DNA of 64,000 nt from Pseudorasbora parva (taxonomy: Eukaryota > Chordata > Actinopteri > Cypriniformes > Gobionidae). Of this stretch, positions 30,009 to 43,478 are shown one piece after another. The stretch spans positions 21,710,995-21,774,994 of the forward strand of contig NC_090187.1 of assembly GCF_024679245.1 (NCBI RefSeq), in the 5' to 3' direction. The position numbers and the translations under genes were made by a program. Under the pieces are notes generated by a model that saw only the letters and a list, made by a program, of their open reading frames with translations, did no database searches and had not been told where the DNA came from. The first letter of the stretch is position 1; the number at the start of each line of letters is the position of its first letter.

Positions 30009-30318
30009 AGCTGCTGTCAGTAACTTTTTTTTGTGTTCAAGATTTACAAAAATTATATAATGAGAATGTACAACATGAATCCATTTTCTAAACCGTGTTT
30101 TTGTCTTACCCTGAATCATTATGGTACACTTATAATAAGTATTTATATTGGGACTATTTCAGGCCAGACTGGTAGGTACCGCTGCGGAGGAGCACATTCC
30201 CCGTGTGATCCGCCATAGACATAAACAGAGAGAAGTAGCTCCGGCTGCAATGTTCCTCCGCGAGACGCATGCAGTTCTGTTTATTAACCCAGAGTGCAAA
30301 AAGTTACGGACTGCAGCT
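30009..30318. mobile_element. 310-bp TTAA-flanked inverted-repeat element
   Basis: Left AGCTGCTGTCAGTAACTTTT and right AAAAGTTACGGACTGCAGCT are inverted relatives, flanked by TTAA (30005-30008 and 30319-30322). The GC-richer interior (30160-30280) has no conserved frame. Confidence 0.7.
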
Positions 30319-31621
30319 TTAATATTACTGAAAAAAGTACACTTAAGATTACTTAAAAAGTGTTGTTTAACAGTAAAAAGTACCCTTTGTAATAACAAAA
30401 AAATATGAGAAAAAACTTTTCAAACAAGTTTTACTTTAAAGTGCATTTTAAATAACATTTGAATAATCTTTTGCTGTGCTTTAAAGTGGACATATTTTGA
30501 TGTAAAGCACATGTACATGATTTTAATTTGAAGAGTAATTACTTTTAAATGCACTAAATTGCTAACTTTATCATTACAATTGTCCTAACATATATATTTA
30601 AATACATAACATAAGCTTTTAGAGTAATTAAAATATTTGTATTTTACCAAATAATTACTGAAATTATTTTAAATAATTGTATTTTACCATAAATGTTTGT
30701 CACTACATTCGACAGTCCACTTTAATCTTATTTCGAAGACAATAGAAGCAATGATACATTTCCAAGATACCAACTATACTTAAGTCAAAAAGCTCTCGAT
30801 ATCAAATAATTTAACTTTCATTAAATAGCAAATACCATACAATTAAGTGTCTGAAATCATTAGGCTCAGAATATTTTTTCCAAGTATATTATTTTCTCTA
30901 GTTTACTTTTTCACAAAACAATGCCTGCTGGAAAGCAAGAAAAAGTAGAAACCTGGAGGGAGACAAGCTCATTTCACCATTTTTGAAATTAAATAGAAGG
31001 GAAACACTTCCTTATTAATAAAAGTGTGGAACAATTCCTGTTCCTAAAGGGGAATTCCATTTTCTCAGTCCTGTAATTGCAGGAATGTTAAATGCACCCA
31101 TATGCCAGAGAGAAGTTTTGGACACTTCTTATGGAATATATTTACACATTATAATCTGTATTCATTAACACAAGAAGCATATGCGCTGTGTGTCTTAGCT
31201 AACTCTTCCAATGATAACATAAAGAAGGTCACAACCTTTGCTTTGAGATGGGTCGGTCACCCAACTCTGCTGGCTGCGTCTTGTTCTCCGAACCTGTAAT
31301 TAGCCTCTGCTACAGGAATGTCACATTACCCACGCTGCCTGGCGCTAATTAATGGATGCCGGACTTTCGGAGGGTGCAGGCCAGGGTCATGTGGCCTACC
31401 ATCTGATGAAGGGGGTACTTCCTTTCACATGTCCGCCTGTGCCCTGTAATGACACCCTGAAAAGGTCCAAATGTGGCCTCGGCACCAAGTGCTGTATCAT
31501 CACATCCTGAATAGCAACACTTTCCTTTTGTGTTGGTCTTTGTGGCCACAGCTAGTGTAAAAGCTAACATTCCTGTAACTCCACATGGTGCGAGTGATGC
31601 TAAGTACATAGGTTTACTTGC

Positions 31622-32056
31622 CAAGGCTCAATTTGAGGGGCGGGATAAACGGTTGTCTTTCGAACTCCCTCTGCACGCAATAGGATAGCGCTACAACCAA
31701 CCAGAGCACTATCAGTGGTGAGACAACAATCACAAGTGGGATGTGGATGAGTCCCATGCATTTTCCCACTAGTAGAACTAGCCTAGTTGATAGATTAAAC
31801 TTTTTCCGTATCCGGTCGGCAAAGCTCTGAACACATCTTCCTTTTTTTAAGAATGACTTCAGTGATGTTCTTTGTTAGCAGGGAAGTAACAGAAAATGTA
31901 CACGGATCCGTCACAGCTCTGCCGTCATTATTTTAAGCCTGCCCAATGACTCTGTATGTGATTGACCTGACTAGAGTTTGGTTTTTCAAGCTCGCAAGCC
32001 AACTGAGAGTTGCTAACCCTGGCTGCAAATTACATTAGCTGCCGCTCGATTTCTAG
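31622..32056. mobile_element. TAGCCT-ended TIR family, copy 3 (left-truncated)
   Basis: Same orientation as copy 1, sharing GGCTCAATTTGAGGGGCGGG, the PyrCysRich-like block ending CCCTCTGCACGC, and the right end GATTTCTAGGCTA. The first 35 bp or so are absent. Confidence 0.65.
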
Positions 32057-33641
32057 GCTACAGACTGGGTGCTTCTCAACACTCAAGTGGATGCTTCCTC
32101 ATTTCCTCGATTCTCCGTCCTTCAGCCTGTGATCCGGAAACTGATCAAACTCAGCCATCTTAAAGGGGATCTCAATTCTCTAACTGAACCACAAGGAGAC
32201 AAGGAATTAGAAACATGTGAGGTATATCCTGCCCTCGCATCCTAAGGGGGTGGAGCTAAGATGGAGCTAAGGAAAGGGAATGAGGATTCTCAAATAAAAA
32301 ATGAGAAGACCCCACTGAATCACTCAAGAGCAGTTCTAAGCAGTAAGCCAATCACTTACCTACTCATTGAGCCAAGAATGACCACAACTCAACACGATTG
32401 TGATGTCCCAGCAGACTGCGCCTAACCAAAGTAGAACACGTGATTTTAAGAGTAATATTATTACTCTTCTGCCATGAAAATTCTCGGGAGACTGGTATGG
32501 TAATATAGATTAGCATGGTAATCTGTTGCTGCACATATAACATACATGAATGAACCCCTGTAGCAGTTCTATAAAGGTGGAGCTGGGTAAGGTGGAGGGT
32601 TTCTGAAAGCACACTGCAGACTGCTACCAGCAACAGGACCAGTATTTTTGGTTTTAAAGCTCATTGGCCGCTGATACAACAGCAACCAATCAGCTGTGCT
32701 ATGTAGATAATGTGAAATTAGTTAAAGACCTATCAGTCAGTCTGCATCTAGAGTTTCAACTAGGTAATTATTGATACATTGGAACACTGAATTCCTTTTA
32801 AAATGAATGCCTTAAACTTAGTATCAAAAGAGTTGCAAAAAGCATCACTGAATTTCACCATTTATTAATTCACATAAAATATCTCCTATATGTAATATAG
32901 AGATTATTCTCTTCAATGTTCAGTTCAGTCACACTACTCAATGTATCACAGTAGTAGCGCTCGCAAAGTCAGCAGAACCCATGGGGTCACAGTAAATCCC
33001 TGCTGATCTGAGGTCAGAGCAGTCGGTGCACGCAAACCACATAGAGGTCAACGCGGACATGTCAGCCAACGCAGGTAGAGGGAAAAGTATACAGTAAATT
33101 TGGTTCCACCAACACAAATAATGAAGCTTTAATTAAACCATTGATTTCTGCATCCAGCCATGGAGGTTTTGGGTTCTGCCCAGATGTTTCCTTCATAATT
33201 TCAGAGAAGCTTGCCCAATGTCAAAGCAGCCAACCAAACTCCCACTTCAAAACTCTGAATTGATGCTGCCGTTCCAGCAGGGGTCAAGAAAGGAGCATAG
33301 GTAATGACAGATAACAGATCAAGCAAGTAGAGTCACACTAGCAGAATCAGGATGGTCAAATGAACTCTATCAAAACAAAATTATGCAAGCATGTGAAGAA
33401 TACATGGAGTCACAGACAGCTATGTACACACATGAACATAAGTCTTGTTCATTTGAAAACATGTTGGCACAGAGGATATATGACACATTTTTAAAATAGA
33501 TTTTTTTTTTCTTTGTTTAGGTAAATTCTTAGAATTGTGTGATATATTGGATAGATTTGCAGAACTTTTTTTTCTCCGAATTGCAGATTTAAACTCGCAA
33601 TTGTGAGTTTTGCTGCCCCCAGTTTCACAGACCATTTTTAA

Positions 33642-34398
33642 AGGGTTACTTCAGCGATTATCATATATGTATCAGTAGAAACCCTGGAGTATATTCAAAT
33701 TATCGTGCTTCATCCCCTCATATCCCCCGAGACAAGAGATTTACGCATTTTATTTCTGGAAAATATCCTCAGATGACGCAAATATCATCAATTTCCATAT
33801 ATGGGTTTTTTGGCAAGAGGCTAAAGACTACAGCCATCAGTAGGAGCTATTTCCACATGTTTCACACTCACGGGCATTTATGTAAATGGAGCTGTGCGGA
33901 CCAAAGTGAGTTTCAACTTTTTTAATTATTAAAGATAAGTTTCCAAAGGCATGAACTGAAAACACGCCTGACTGAACAAGCGCTGTGAATGTATGCCGCG
34001 GACACGTTTTATGAGAGCTCATTCATCACATTGAATGCAATCTGACTCCTGCTGCGTTTGTGCTGTGACACTTGCTCAGCGGCTAAATCACATAATATTG
34101 AAGAGACACGTTCAGCTTTTGATTGTAGTGTCTGTTCTCTAACTGAACTGATTTTATGAAAATGAACGCGATCAAATGATCCAGTAAATCCAGTAGCGGT
34201 GGCTATAGGAGTGGCCTCGTAGGTCAGCGGAGCAAGTGCATTCTGGGAATTGTTGTCTTAAATCTACATTATACAAAAATACATTTTCTGTCTTTTCTCA
34301 GTCTAGAAAGCACCAAATTAAAAAATAATTTCACATTTCTACTATATTAATGACCCATTTTAAATACAGATTCATCTTCCCAGCGCTGAAGTACCCCT
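33642..34398. mobile_element. TTAA-flanked inverted-repeat element, full length
   Basis: AGGGTTACTTCAGCG at the left and CGCTGAAGTACCCCT at the right are inverted relatives, flanked by TTAA (33638-33641 and 34399-34402). The right half (from about 34130) matches 7994-8270 in inverse orientation. No ORF; non-autonomous, possibly Kolobok-type. Confidence 0.65.
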
Positions 34399-34619
34399 TT
34401 AAGTCTAGTCCTCGACTAAAATGCACAATTGAGGTGTTTTATCTCAAAGTAAATTACATTGACATCATAAAATATATCAGTGCCATTGTTTTGTCTCAAG
34501 ATGCACACCAGTCATGTCTTTTTTTTCTAAGGCACGTTAAGCTACTTAATTGTCCTAACTGAACTAGGGCCTAATCCTGGCTTAATCTAAGCCCTGTCTG
34601 TGAAACTAAGCCATAAACT

Positions 34620-34840
34620 CAGAATTGCATGATATAAATGTGTAATTCTGACTTTATAACAAGCAATTGCAAATTTAAGTTGCAGTTGCATGTAACACAC
34701 TATTCTGACTTTTTTCTTACAATTCTGACTTTTTTCTTGCAATTGCGATTTATATTCACATTTATAACTTTTCTCAGCATTGCGAGATATAAACTAGCAA
34801 AAAAGTCAGAATTGCGAGATAAAAAGTCACTTTTTTTTTA
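34620..34840. repeat. Tandem-like AATTGCGAGATATAAAC repeat
   Basis: Alternating units of CAGAATTGCGAGATA and TTCTGACTTTTTTCTTGC. Fragments of the same family occur at about 33525-33615 and 16530-16645. Confidence 0.55.
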
Positions 34841-34984
34841 ATTTATTTTTTACATTTTTTTTTAAAATTTATTAACAAGCTTCCATACAGATTTGATGTA
34901 GAACTTTTGAACTTTTCCTAATGAAAGAACTGTAGCTGAAACGTGTGTGTTTGATGTGCTAAAACAAAAGCTGCTTTTCAACCA

Positions 34985-35510
34985 ACTTTCCTAAGGAACT
35001 AGGGACTTTGGGGTGGTACTCGATGTGTTTTGAATGCAGAAACGAGGGTCTAAATGAAATTCCGGGTAAAAATGTTCCCCTCAAAACGTTCCTGCTTGCG
35101 AGGTAGTACAAAGTTCAGGAACTTACGAGGGTGGGACTTGGGCACTGAACATGCTGATTGGTTGAGCCCAAGCAGCATTTTATTTCACCCACCAAATTTT
35201 TAAAAGTCCTTTGCTGTGCGTGCAGTCAAAGTTGTTTACTATTCAAATCAACTATGGAGTTTAAAAAATGTGACAAATGGACAGACAACGAGGTTCAGGC
35301 TTTATTGAGTTTATATGCAGAGGACAAAATCCAGTGGGAACTGGAAAGTCACAAGCAGTCCTACTACTTCACTGAACAAATGTTCAGGGTATTTTAGGCT
35401 GAGATGGAAGTTGCAACAGATCTAAAGGAAAACATTTTCTGGGGAAAAAGTTATTGGGACAAATTGTTCCCGGTAATTTTGGTGGAAATGAGGCTATAGG
35501 ATCATTGGTT
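34985..35510 (+). mobile_element. Harbinger-type non-autonomous element with Myb/SANT-like remnant
   Basis: The ORF 35254-35397 starts MEFKKCDKWTDNEVQALLSL, then YAEDKIQWELE, like the Myb/SANT-like protein that accompanies PIF/Harbinger transposases, and stops after 47 codons. The left edge near 34985 (AGGGACTTTGGGGTGGTACT) and the right edge near 35510 are only approximate. Confidence 0.5.
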
Positions 35511-35609
35511 CTCGCATATCAAGTGCTTCCGTTTGAGCTTCCGTTTATCATATGTAATGTGCATAAGATGAAAGACAATACAATGCCAAAATCTAACATG
35601 TAGGGGAGA

Positions 35610-36245
35610 GCAGGGCACAATCTAACACGGGGCTAGTTGTAACACACATGGTTTAAAACTTTCCACACATGCCAGGATGACGAATCGTAGTGTATTCCGC
35701 TAGTAAAAGTAGCAAAAATAAATTTCTTATGTTTATTTGTGTTTATTTAAAATAAGACAAAAAATATATTTTAATCTTATATCTGTTATTTAACAATTGA
35801 TATAGTATAATTCTGAATCGAATTCTTAAATCTAACCAGCAGAAGACTCCCAGGTGAATCTTATTAGCGCAGGTGGGGCATGTTATAACACTCCACTGTG
35901 TCCTTCTATTAGAACTGTGCTGTTATATTCCATATTTTTTATTAATTCTATTGAGAAACCATGAGAAAAATGAGAAAAGAACTTTGATGTATAGCATTAT
36001 TTAGCAATGTGTTTGGTGTCAAACTCAAAACATTTGTAGATTTTTAATGATTAAATGCCATTCTTTTATTTTATTTTTAAGTTAATAATTGTATTTTATT
36101 TACAAATATTTTAGTTTGTCTTGGATATTTATTTTGATTATATCAGATCACTTTTAAAGCTGTTATATGGTCATGTTACACTGTGCCCCTCACATGTTAC
36201 AATGTACCCCACCTATAGGGCATGTTGTCACATTTCACTTCCATT
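35610..36245. repeat. Repeat with GGGGAGAGCAGGGCACAAT start
   Basis: Starts GGGGAGAGCAGGGCACAATC and ends around CACTGTGCCCCTCACATGTT and ACAATGTACCCCACC, which look like inverted or repeated ends of a transposon. No ORF. Confidence 0.45.
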
Positions 36246-38937
36246 CTTTCGGGGGTAAATCAAGAAAGAAGTATAAGCTGTATTAATGAAAACCACATAA
36301 TTGTACTAGATGTGGGAAATTAATGTGGGAAAAAATAAATACCTAGCCAAGATGCCAGCCGAACTTAGCCCAGCCCACAACATTTGAGGTCAGGAACTTG
36401 GGACTGGACTTGATGTATTGTGGAGCTGCGCTCCGGACCAATTTAACCTCTGGAAGCAACTATGCTCAAACCCGAGCTGTTCGAACCAATCAAATGGCAG
36501 GGCGGGCTTTATACGATGATGGACAGATGATCAACAGTAATGTAATCATCCACGTCACCAAAGAGCGCTTGGATTGAATTTGTTTACTAAAAGGAGAACT
36601 TGTCTGCATTCCATTCAGCTTTACTTTTTCTCTCAAAAATGATAATGGTGTTGGTAAGTACTCCGTGTATCCTTAAAATCTTTTTACAACACCAGAAAAT
36701 ATAATTTCCACTCATCTTCTTCTACTTCTTTCAGCGTGTGTGTAGTTGAATTGTGTTGACAACTATGCGTCGCTCAACATACGTCTCTTACTCCGTTGCT
36801 CTGATTGCTTGGTCTATCCATTTGAGTGCAGAGGCATTTTCTAAACTCTGTCTGAACCCCAAGTGGATTTACTCAAACCGAGATAGTCAAAAGGCGTTAG
36901 GTTGTGCCCCGCTCTCCCCAACTTTTCAAGTTTTGAGTAAAAATGACTCACGTTCCCCAGAAACGTAATCAAGTATATACAAGTAGTCAAAATTGTATTT
37001 GAGAAAAGTACAGTTAACAGACCCGAATGGTTAGAAAACCATTCAAACTATTCATTTAAATCTTTATAGACCCCTTCCCCCCAAAAATACTTATGTACAG
37101 TCAGTAATCAAGTAAAATTACTTGAAAAAAAAAGAAGTTTTTTTTACACCACGGTGCATCTCTACTGCAAAGGTGGCACAAAAGTGCTTCTGAAGTGACA
37201 ATTCAGACATTTACACAGCTGACTCATGGTTGCTCTGTGCCTCAAAATCTGAATAAATTATAAAGACTTTATGCTGCTGACTAATCAAAAATCTAAGATT
37301 AGATGTGTCAAATATAATAAAATGTCAGATTGAGTCTGCTGGCCCGTCTCGTGACAAATACCGGTTTTGTAGCCTATTAGAGTCATGCATTTAATCACAG
37401 TGCTTTCTGAGCCTTAAAGTTACTAAAGCATTACATGCCTGATAAAGCAGTTAATGCTGGTAATAATAGTGCATATTTAGTTCAAACGTGAGTATAAAAC
37501 ATGTTCGTAAGAGTGTTTGAGAAAAAAGACGTAGAACTACAAAGACATTGCAATTACATCCTGCTTTATAATAGTCCCTCTCTCTGCCAAATTCTGCAAA
37601 AATGCTGCGATTCACTAAAATATTCGCGGAGGGTTTACAAAAGATGTTAATTATAACGACAAGGGTGGTGCCTCATAACTTAAAACATTTTTTTTAAATG
37701 GGATTTTTGGGATATATCCAACATGTTCCTATAGGCTGACGCATAAGTTGTACAATGTTTTATAACCCAGCATTTTTGTTTATAGTGCAGACTATAAATT
37801 ATGCGTGGAGCACAAACATGTGTTTCCAGCTGGTATAAACCGCAGCTGGTGCAGTGTGTGCCAAAGTCTGTTGCCAGAGGGGGTGTGTGTGTGCGTGTTT
37901 GAAGCTGCCCAGTGGGCAACACATTATGATGAGATGTATTTAAACATGCTCACTCACTGTGTTGTCTTCACTAGAAAAGAGCAGAACAATTTTCGATCTC
38001 TAAACACCTGTAGTGGATGACACCATCATAGGAGGTAAATGATGGCAATATATTATTATGTTATGCTTTGTTTCATGAAACCAAAAATGCTGTTCCTTAT
38101 TTTACACTCATATATCAGAATCTATGGACATTTTTGCAGATATGGGACGTTTAAATGAGGGTAAGTTCAACATATAGCTAGCTAAACACAATGTTTCTGG
38201 CTGCAATTTCAACGTCGTTTTGGTGCATATTATAACATTAAAATGCTCATATGTTTTCAAAAAATAGTTTATGCGGTTGTAATTGTAAACACACATAAAG
38301 GTAACAGTGTAGGCTACCCTTTAACAGATCAGTATTTCCCTTTACAACAATGTACCAACCAACATACGACTAGCCTACATCTGACTGTTGTAAAACCAAA
38401 ATAAATGATCAGATGTTTAGAATTAGAATATCAGTTGATGTTACTGTTGAAAGTTATTCTAAATTGTTAGCAATTCTTATCTTAATATCTTTTAAAACCT
38501 TATTTAGTGCGTCTGTCAAGAAGGAATTCAGATAATATTAAGTAATACGTTGTATATAACCTAATGTACTACATTACAATGCGGTTTAAGAACTTCAAAT
38601 CAGTTAATGTAAAATAAAAAGACACTGTTTTACAGCCGTTGAAGTGCACGGGCGCAATAAGAACATCACGATAGCAACTCAACTCAACACATCCCATTGT
38701 CTTCAAAGCGTAACGTTTCAGTAGATATCCTCAAAATATCTTATCTTTAACTCTAAACACCAACATACCGAAGTACAGTTCAGTACAGTATATCCACACA
38801 CAACAGCAAAACAACAGGATACACAACCGAATTCGTAAGTTACTGAAAAACCCCGGCAGAAATGCCGCATCCGCACTGCAACTGTCCCCATCCGTTAATA
38901 AACTATTATACACACATTGGATAAAGTTTGTATCTTA

Positions 38938-39190
38938 CCTGTTTTACTGTGAATTCATAGGTGTCCTATAATCATCATATACCGAATGTGTAATCTATAA
39001 TTACACAAAGAGGGGGGAGAGAGAGAGAAAGAAACAGAACCGCAGTGAAGAGAAGAGGGATCCAACATTTGAACCGTCACGGGGAAGAACCGAGAGAAAC
39101 ACGTCACACACGGTGTAATATGAGCAGCACCGCCCCCCTCCCCTCTCCTCCTCCCTCCCCTCTCCTCCTCCCTCCCTCTCGTGAACCGCA
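38938..39190 (-). promoter_or_regulatory. Possible distal first exon/promoter with G-rich tract
   Basis: A minus-strand donor AAAACAG|GTAAGAT lies at 38938/38937. Upstream of it is a CpG- and purine-rich stretch, with repeated GGAGGGAGGAGGAGAGGGGA-type runs at about 39130-39182 on the minus strand. It could be an alternative upstream first exon of relt (a 17-kb intron to 21895) or an unrelated non-coding transcript. No coding frame is convincing here. Confidence 0.35.
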
Positions 39191-39564
39191 TTTTCAAGAA
39201 AAAATGGATAAGTAAAACAAGGATAGTATGGAGCATCTGTAGCCTACGTATGTAAAATCACAAAAGATTAAAAGGCTAGCCAATTCAAACATTAGAAATA
39301 TCGAACCAACTGTCATTTATTTACATTAGTATTTTCAAGATAACAAATGTGTACGGTTTAAAATGATAAAGTGTATAATTTTAATAAATGTTACTGTAAT
39401 TCTCCACAGCCACTAAAAACACCCAAACAGCAGTTGCAAATAAATAAATAACATTGAAGAAGAAAGAAGTGAAATTAGTGAGGAAAAAATATACTCTTTT
39501 GTATAATTCCAATCAATGTAATTTTTTATCTCATTATTATTGGGTTGATAATAATGAGATTACT

Positions 39565-39860
39565 ATGGCTGGGCAATCGATTAATCATAATCAATCGTAT
39601 CCAAAATAAAAGTTTGTTTGCATAATAAATGTCCTCTATATAATTATTGTATGTATGTATGTATGTATGTATGTATGTATGTATGTATGTATGTATGTAT
39701 GTATGTATGTATTTGTGTCTATATATATACACACACACATTAAAAAAATTCTAATAATTAAATTAATAATGTATAATAATATAAATTAAAGTTATATTTT
39801 TATATAAAATATTTATACATAAGAAAATATATAAACAGTATATACATGCAAATATTTCTT
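39565..39860. repeat. Palindromic AATCGATTAATC-type repeat with TATG tract
   Basis: Begins GGCTGGGCAATCGATTAATC, then CAAAATAAAAGTTTGTTTGC, and continues through a (TATG)n tract (39649-39712) into AT-rich sequence. Related starts occur at 22625-22700 and 10916-10945. Confidence 0.5.
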
Positions 39861-40598
39861 AAATAATAAACAACCCCAATCTCAAGTAAAATAATGCAGT
39901 AAAGAGGGGTTTGGCGTGGGGGGTGGGGGACGTTTCTCTGTTTGTGACTTGGGACAAAAAGCAAACATCTCTCCTTATATTTAAATAGTGTCTAAACTCT
40001 GTTCTTTTGGTTTTGCATGTTTCTGTGTCTCCAACGCTGTGCTCATGGAATGCACTGCAGGGCAATTTAATAGAATCTCACATTTTAGCCTGCATTCCAG
40101 GTGCGTCACTGTACTGTATATAATGAACCCCACAGCAAGAAAAATAGAAGAAAAAAACCCAAGCAAATTACGCATTACATAATTAGATTAGCAATTTTAT
40201 TCTGAAGAAATCTGAATAAACCAGATGGTTGAAGTAAAAGTGACCTATGCCACCCAAATGTTGCTTACAGATTTGAGAAGCCATTCAATGAAGTGGACAT
40301 TAAAGATCTAAACACTAATGTTTGGAATGAATGCTTGTCTGGCTATCACCAGACCATGCTCAATTTAAGAATGAACATTGGTCTGGGGAGTCTTCTCTGT
40401 ATTTTCCACTGCACAAGATGCATGATAAAAGAGCTGTGACTATGCAATAGGGCACCAGGGGGATAAGCAAAGTCTTTGATTGGTTCCCACAAAAGTGTAA
40501 CAGAAGCATTAGAAATTAATGTACAGGTTTCCAGACTGAGTTGCAGAAGGCGAAATCAAATCGCCGGCAGATCAGACTGGGTTTCCCAGTCTTAAATG

Positions 40599-41480
40599 TA
40601 CACTATATTGACAAACGTTTTTGGATGCGTGCCTTTACATGCACATTACCTTTTATGCCACTCCATTCTTAATCCATAGGGTTTAACATGACATTGGCCC
40701 ACTCTTTGCAGCTGTAACATCTTCAATTCTTCTGGGAAGGCTTTCCACAAGGTTTAGGAGTGCATTTATGGGAATTTTTGACCATTCTTCTAGAAGCGCA
40801 TTTGTGAGGTCAGGCCCTGATGTTGGACGAGAAGGCCTGGCTTCCAGTCTCCACTCTAATTCATTCCAAAGGTGTTCTATCGGGTTGAGGTCAGGACTCT
40901 GGGCAGGCCGGTCAAGTTCCTCCACACCAAGCTTGCTCATCCATGCCTTTCTGGGCCTTGATTTGCACTGGTGTGCAGCAGACATGTTGGAAAAGGAAGG
41001 GGCCATCTCCAAACTCTTCCTACAAAGTTGGGAGCCTGAAATTGTCCAAAATGTCTTGGTATGTTAAAACATTAAGAGTTTTTTTTTCATTGTAAATAAG
41101 GGGCCAAGCCCAATCCCTGAAAAACAACCCCACACCACAACCCCCCCTCCACCAAATTTTACACTTTGGACAATATAGTCCGTTTGCTGGACGGGCCAAA
41201 TCCAGACTTGTCCATCAGATTGCCAGAGAAGTGTGATTCGTCACTCCAGAGAACGTCTCCACTGCTATAGAGTCTGTGCTTTACACCACTGCATCCGACG
41301 CTTTGCATTGCACTTGGCTTGAATGCAGCTGCTCGGCCATGTTAACCCATTCCATGAAGCTCTCTAGCTAATTTGAATGCCACAAAAAGTTAGGAGGTCT
41401 GTAGCTATTGACACTGCAGAAAATTTGGTGAATTCTGTGCACTGTGCGCCTCAGCATAAACCCACCAGTGTAACTGCATA
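40599..41480 (-). mobile_element. Tc1-like transposon fossil (transposase C-terminus)
   Basis: The left end TACACTATATTGACAAA is a Tc1-type terminal repeat. On the minus strand 40683-41012 encodes RPAQSPDLNPIEHLWNELEW and LLEEWSKIPINALLNLVESL, the Tc1/mariner DDE C-terminal region including the SPDLNPIEHLW signature. Homology continues to about 41480 with frame breaks and a deletion; the right terminal repeat is missing. Inactive. Confidence 0.85.
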
Positions 41481-42364
41481 TTTGATTAAAGGAACACAAC
41501 ATTTTTAATTAGCTTTCAGGTTCAAACAGCTTCAGTTTTTTTATTTTTAAATGCAAAATTAGTATATTTTATATTTTTCAGCTTCTATTCAATAATAATT
41601 AAACATATTCTGCTAACACTTTTATTTTGATGGTCCACTTTTCACGCAAAGTTACTTATAGTATGTCTAAAGTGGACTATCAAAAAAAAGAGAAACTGTA
41701 ATTCTAAACTACCTAGTTATGTTTTTTTTTAAATATCAAAGCAGAAAATGTGGACGATAAAACAAATGTCAAAAGAGCTGCCTGCAAAGTTGAATAAACA
41801 AAATAGCAAAGACAGTGAATCCTTTTAGTACAATACAACAAAAAATGTAACTGGATGAAAGCATCACAGCATAACTTTTTTGTTGCATGTTTTCATTAGC
41901 TTCTTCCTTGCTGGAACAGGAGGTGCATGATTGTCCAACTTTTGTGTGTGTGTGGCTTAATTGAAGCTTCTGTTGAAGCCTTAAAAATGTTCTAAATCTT
42001 TAATTAAATGTTTCCTTCATGGTTATTTTGTAACCTGAGAGTTTTCGTGAGATCCGGCTGGAGAGAGAGAGAGATTGAGTAGGCTGCATCATTCTTTGGT
42101 TCCTTATACGCCAACTCCACTGAATTGTGCGTCAGAATAAAACCAGATCTTTCACACAAACCATGAACTGCATTATCAGGCGCTGAATGTTCATTGCATG
42201 TCATTATAAAGCTTTCTTTGTGCTCTCGCACAACTAGTTCGCTGTGAGATGACGTGAATTGGTCTTGTGTATTTCATTCAGTTTGTCTCAACGTTAGACA
42301 GAACACTGGGCTGATGACACACCAGCAAGTGCTGCATTAGCAAGATTTTAAAAAAAAGAAAATA

Positions 42365-42814
<450 letters not shown>

Positions 42815-43244
42815 ATACAAATAATAAAGACATTAAATAGGCCTTTTTTGGCCCGTCTCTTATTCAAAAATAATACAATATAAATTTAGCTAAATCTGTG
42901 GAATTCACAACAGAAATCTAGAAAGCGATGATTCACACTTGAATCATATTTTACAATTACTAGTCACTGCTTTTATTAATCATATACTAGGGAATGATAA
43001 AGAAAAGCACTGAATCATGACCTAGTTTATGGGAAATATTAAAAGGATTTACACACCAATATAATACAACACGGAGTACATAGATTAAAACGATCATGCT
43101 ATTTTAACCACCACACGTGTAATATTTAGCTGTGTCCTACATTTCGTGAGCATTCCTGTTACTGCATAATTTTACCCCAAATAAAATTATTTTTTTGAAC
43201 AACAATATTAAAAGAGACGAACAAATGAGAGATAGACAAATCAA

Positions 43245-43248
<4 letters not shown>

Positions 43249-43337
<89 letters not shown>
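43249..43337. repeat. (AT)n microsatellite
   Basis: About 44 units. Confidence 0.96.
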
Positions 43338-43338
<1 letters not shown>

Positions 43339-43478
43339 GGGCATGAACTGGCTTTAAAAAATATATATTGTTGTTTGAGGTCAACTTATAATGTTTGCAT
43401 GTTTTTTACATTCAAAAACATCATAATTAAAAAGCATTAAGGTATTTTGAACCCTGGTTTTGAGGCTCTCTCAAGCTG

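Larger units (their letters stand above)
23101..38937. other. Region upstream of relt: transposon-dense, no coding exon seen
   Basis: Either the long first intron of a distally initiated relt transcript or intergenic DNA. It contains a hairpin (23835-23949), a 2-kb inverted-repeat element (24661-26697), a dispersed repeat (27110-27480), a TA tract (28601-28666), TTAA-type elements (30009-30318, 33642-34398), a TIR-family copy (31622-32056), a Harbinger-like remnant (34985-35510) and a low-copy-looking repeat (35610-36245). No reading frame with recognisable host protein content was found. Confidence 0.55.

Noticed and set aside
36753..36968. Short frame with a signal-peptide-like start (MRRSTYVSYSVALIAWSIHL)
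   Set aside because: No cysteine pattern or known family, it lies in repeat-like sequence, and there is no splice or promoter support.
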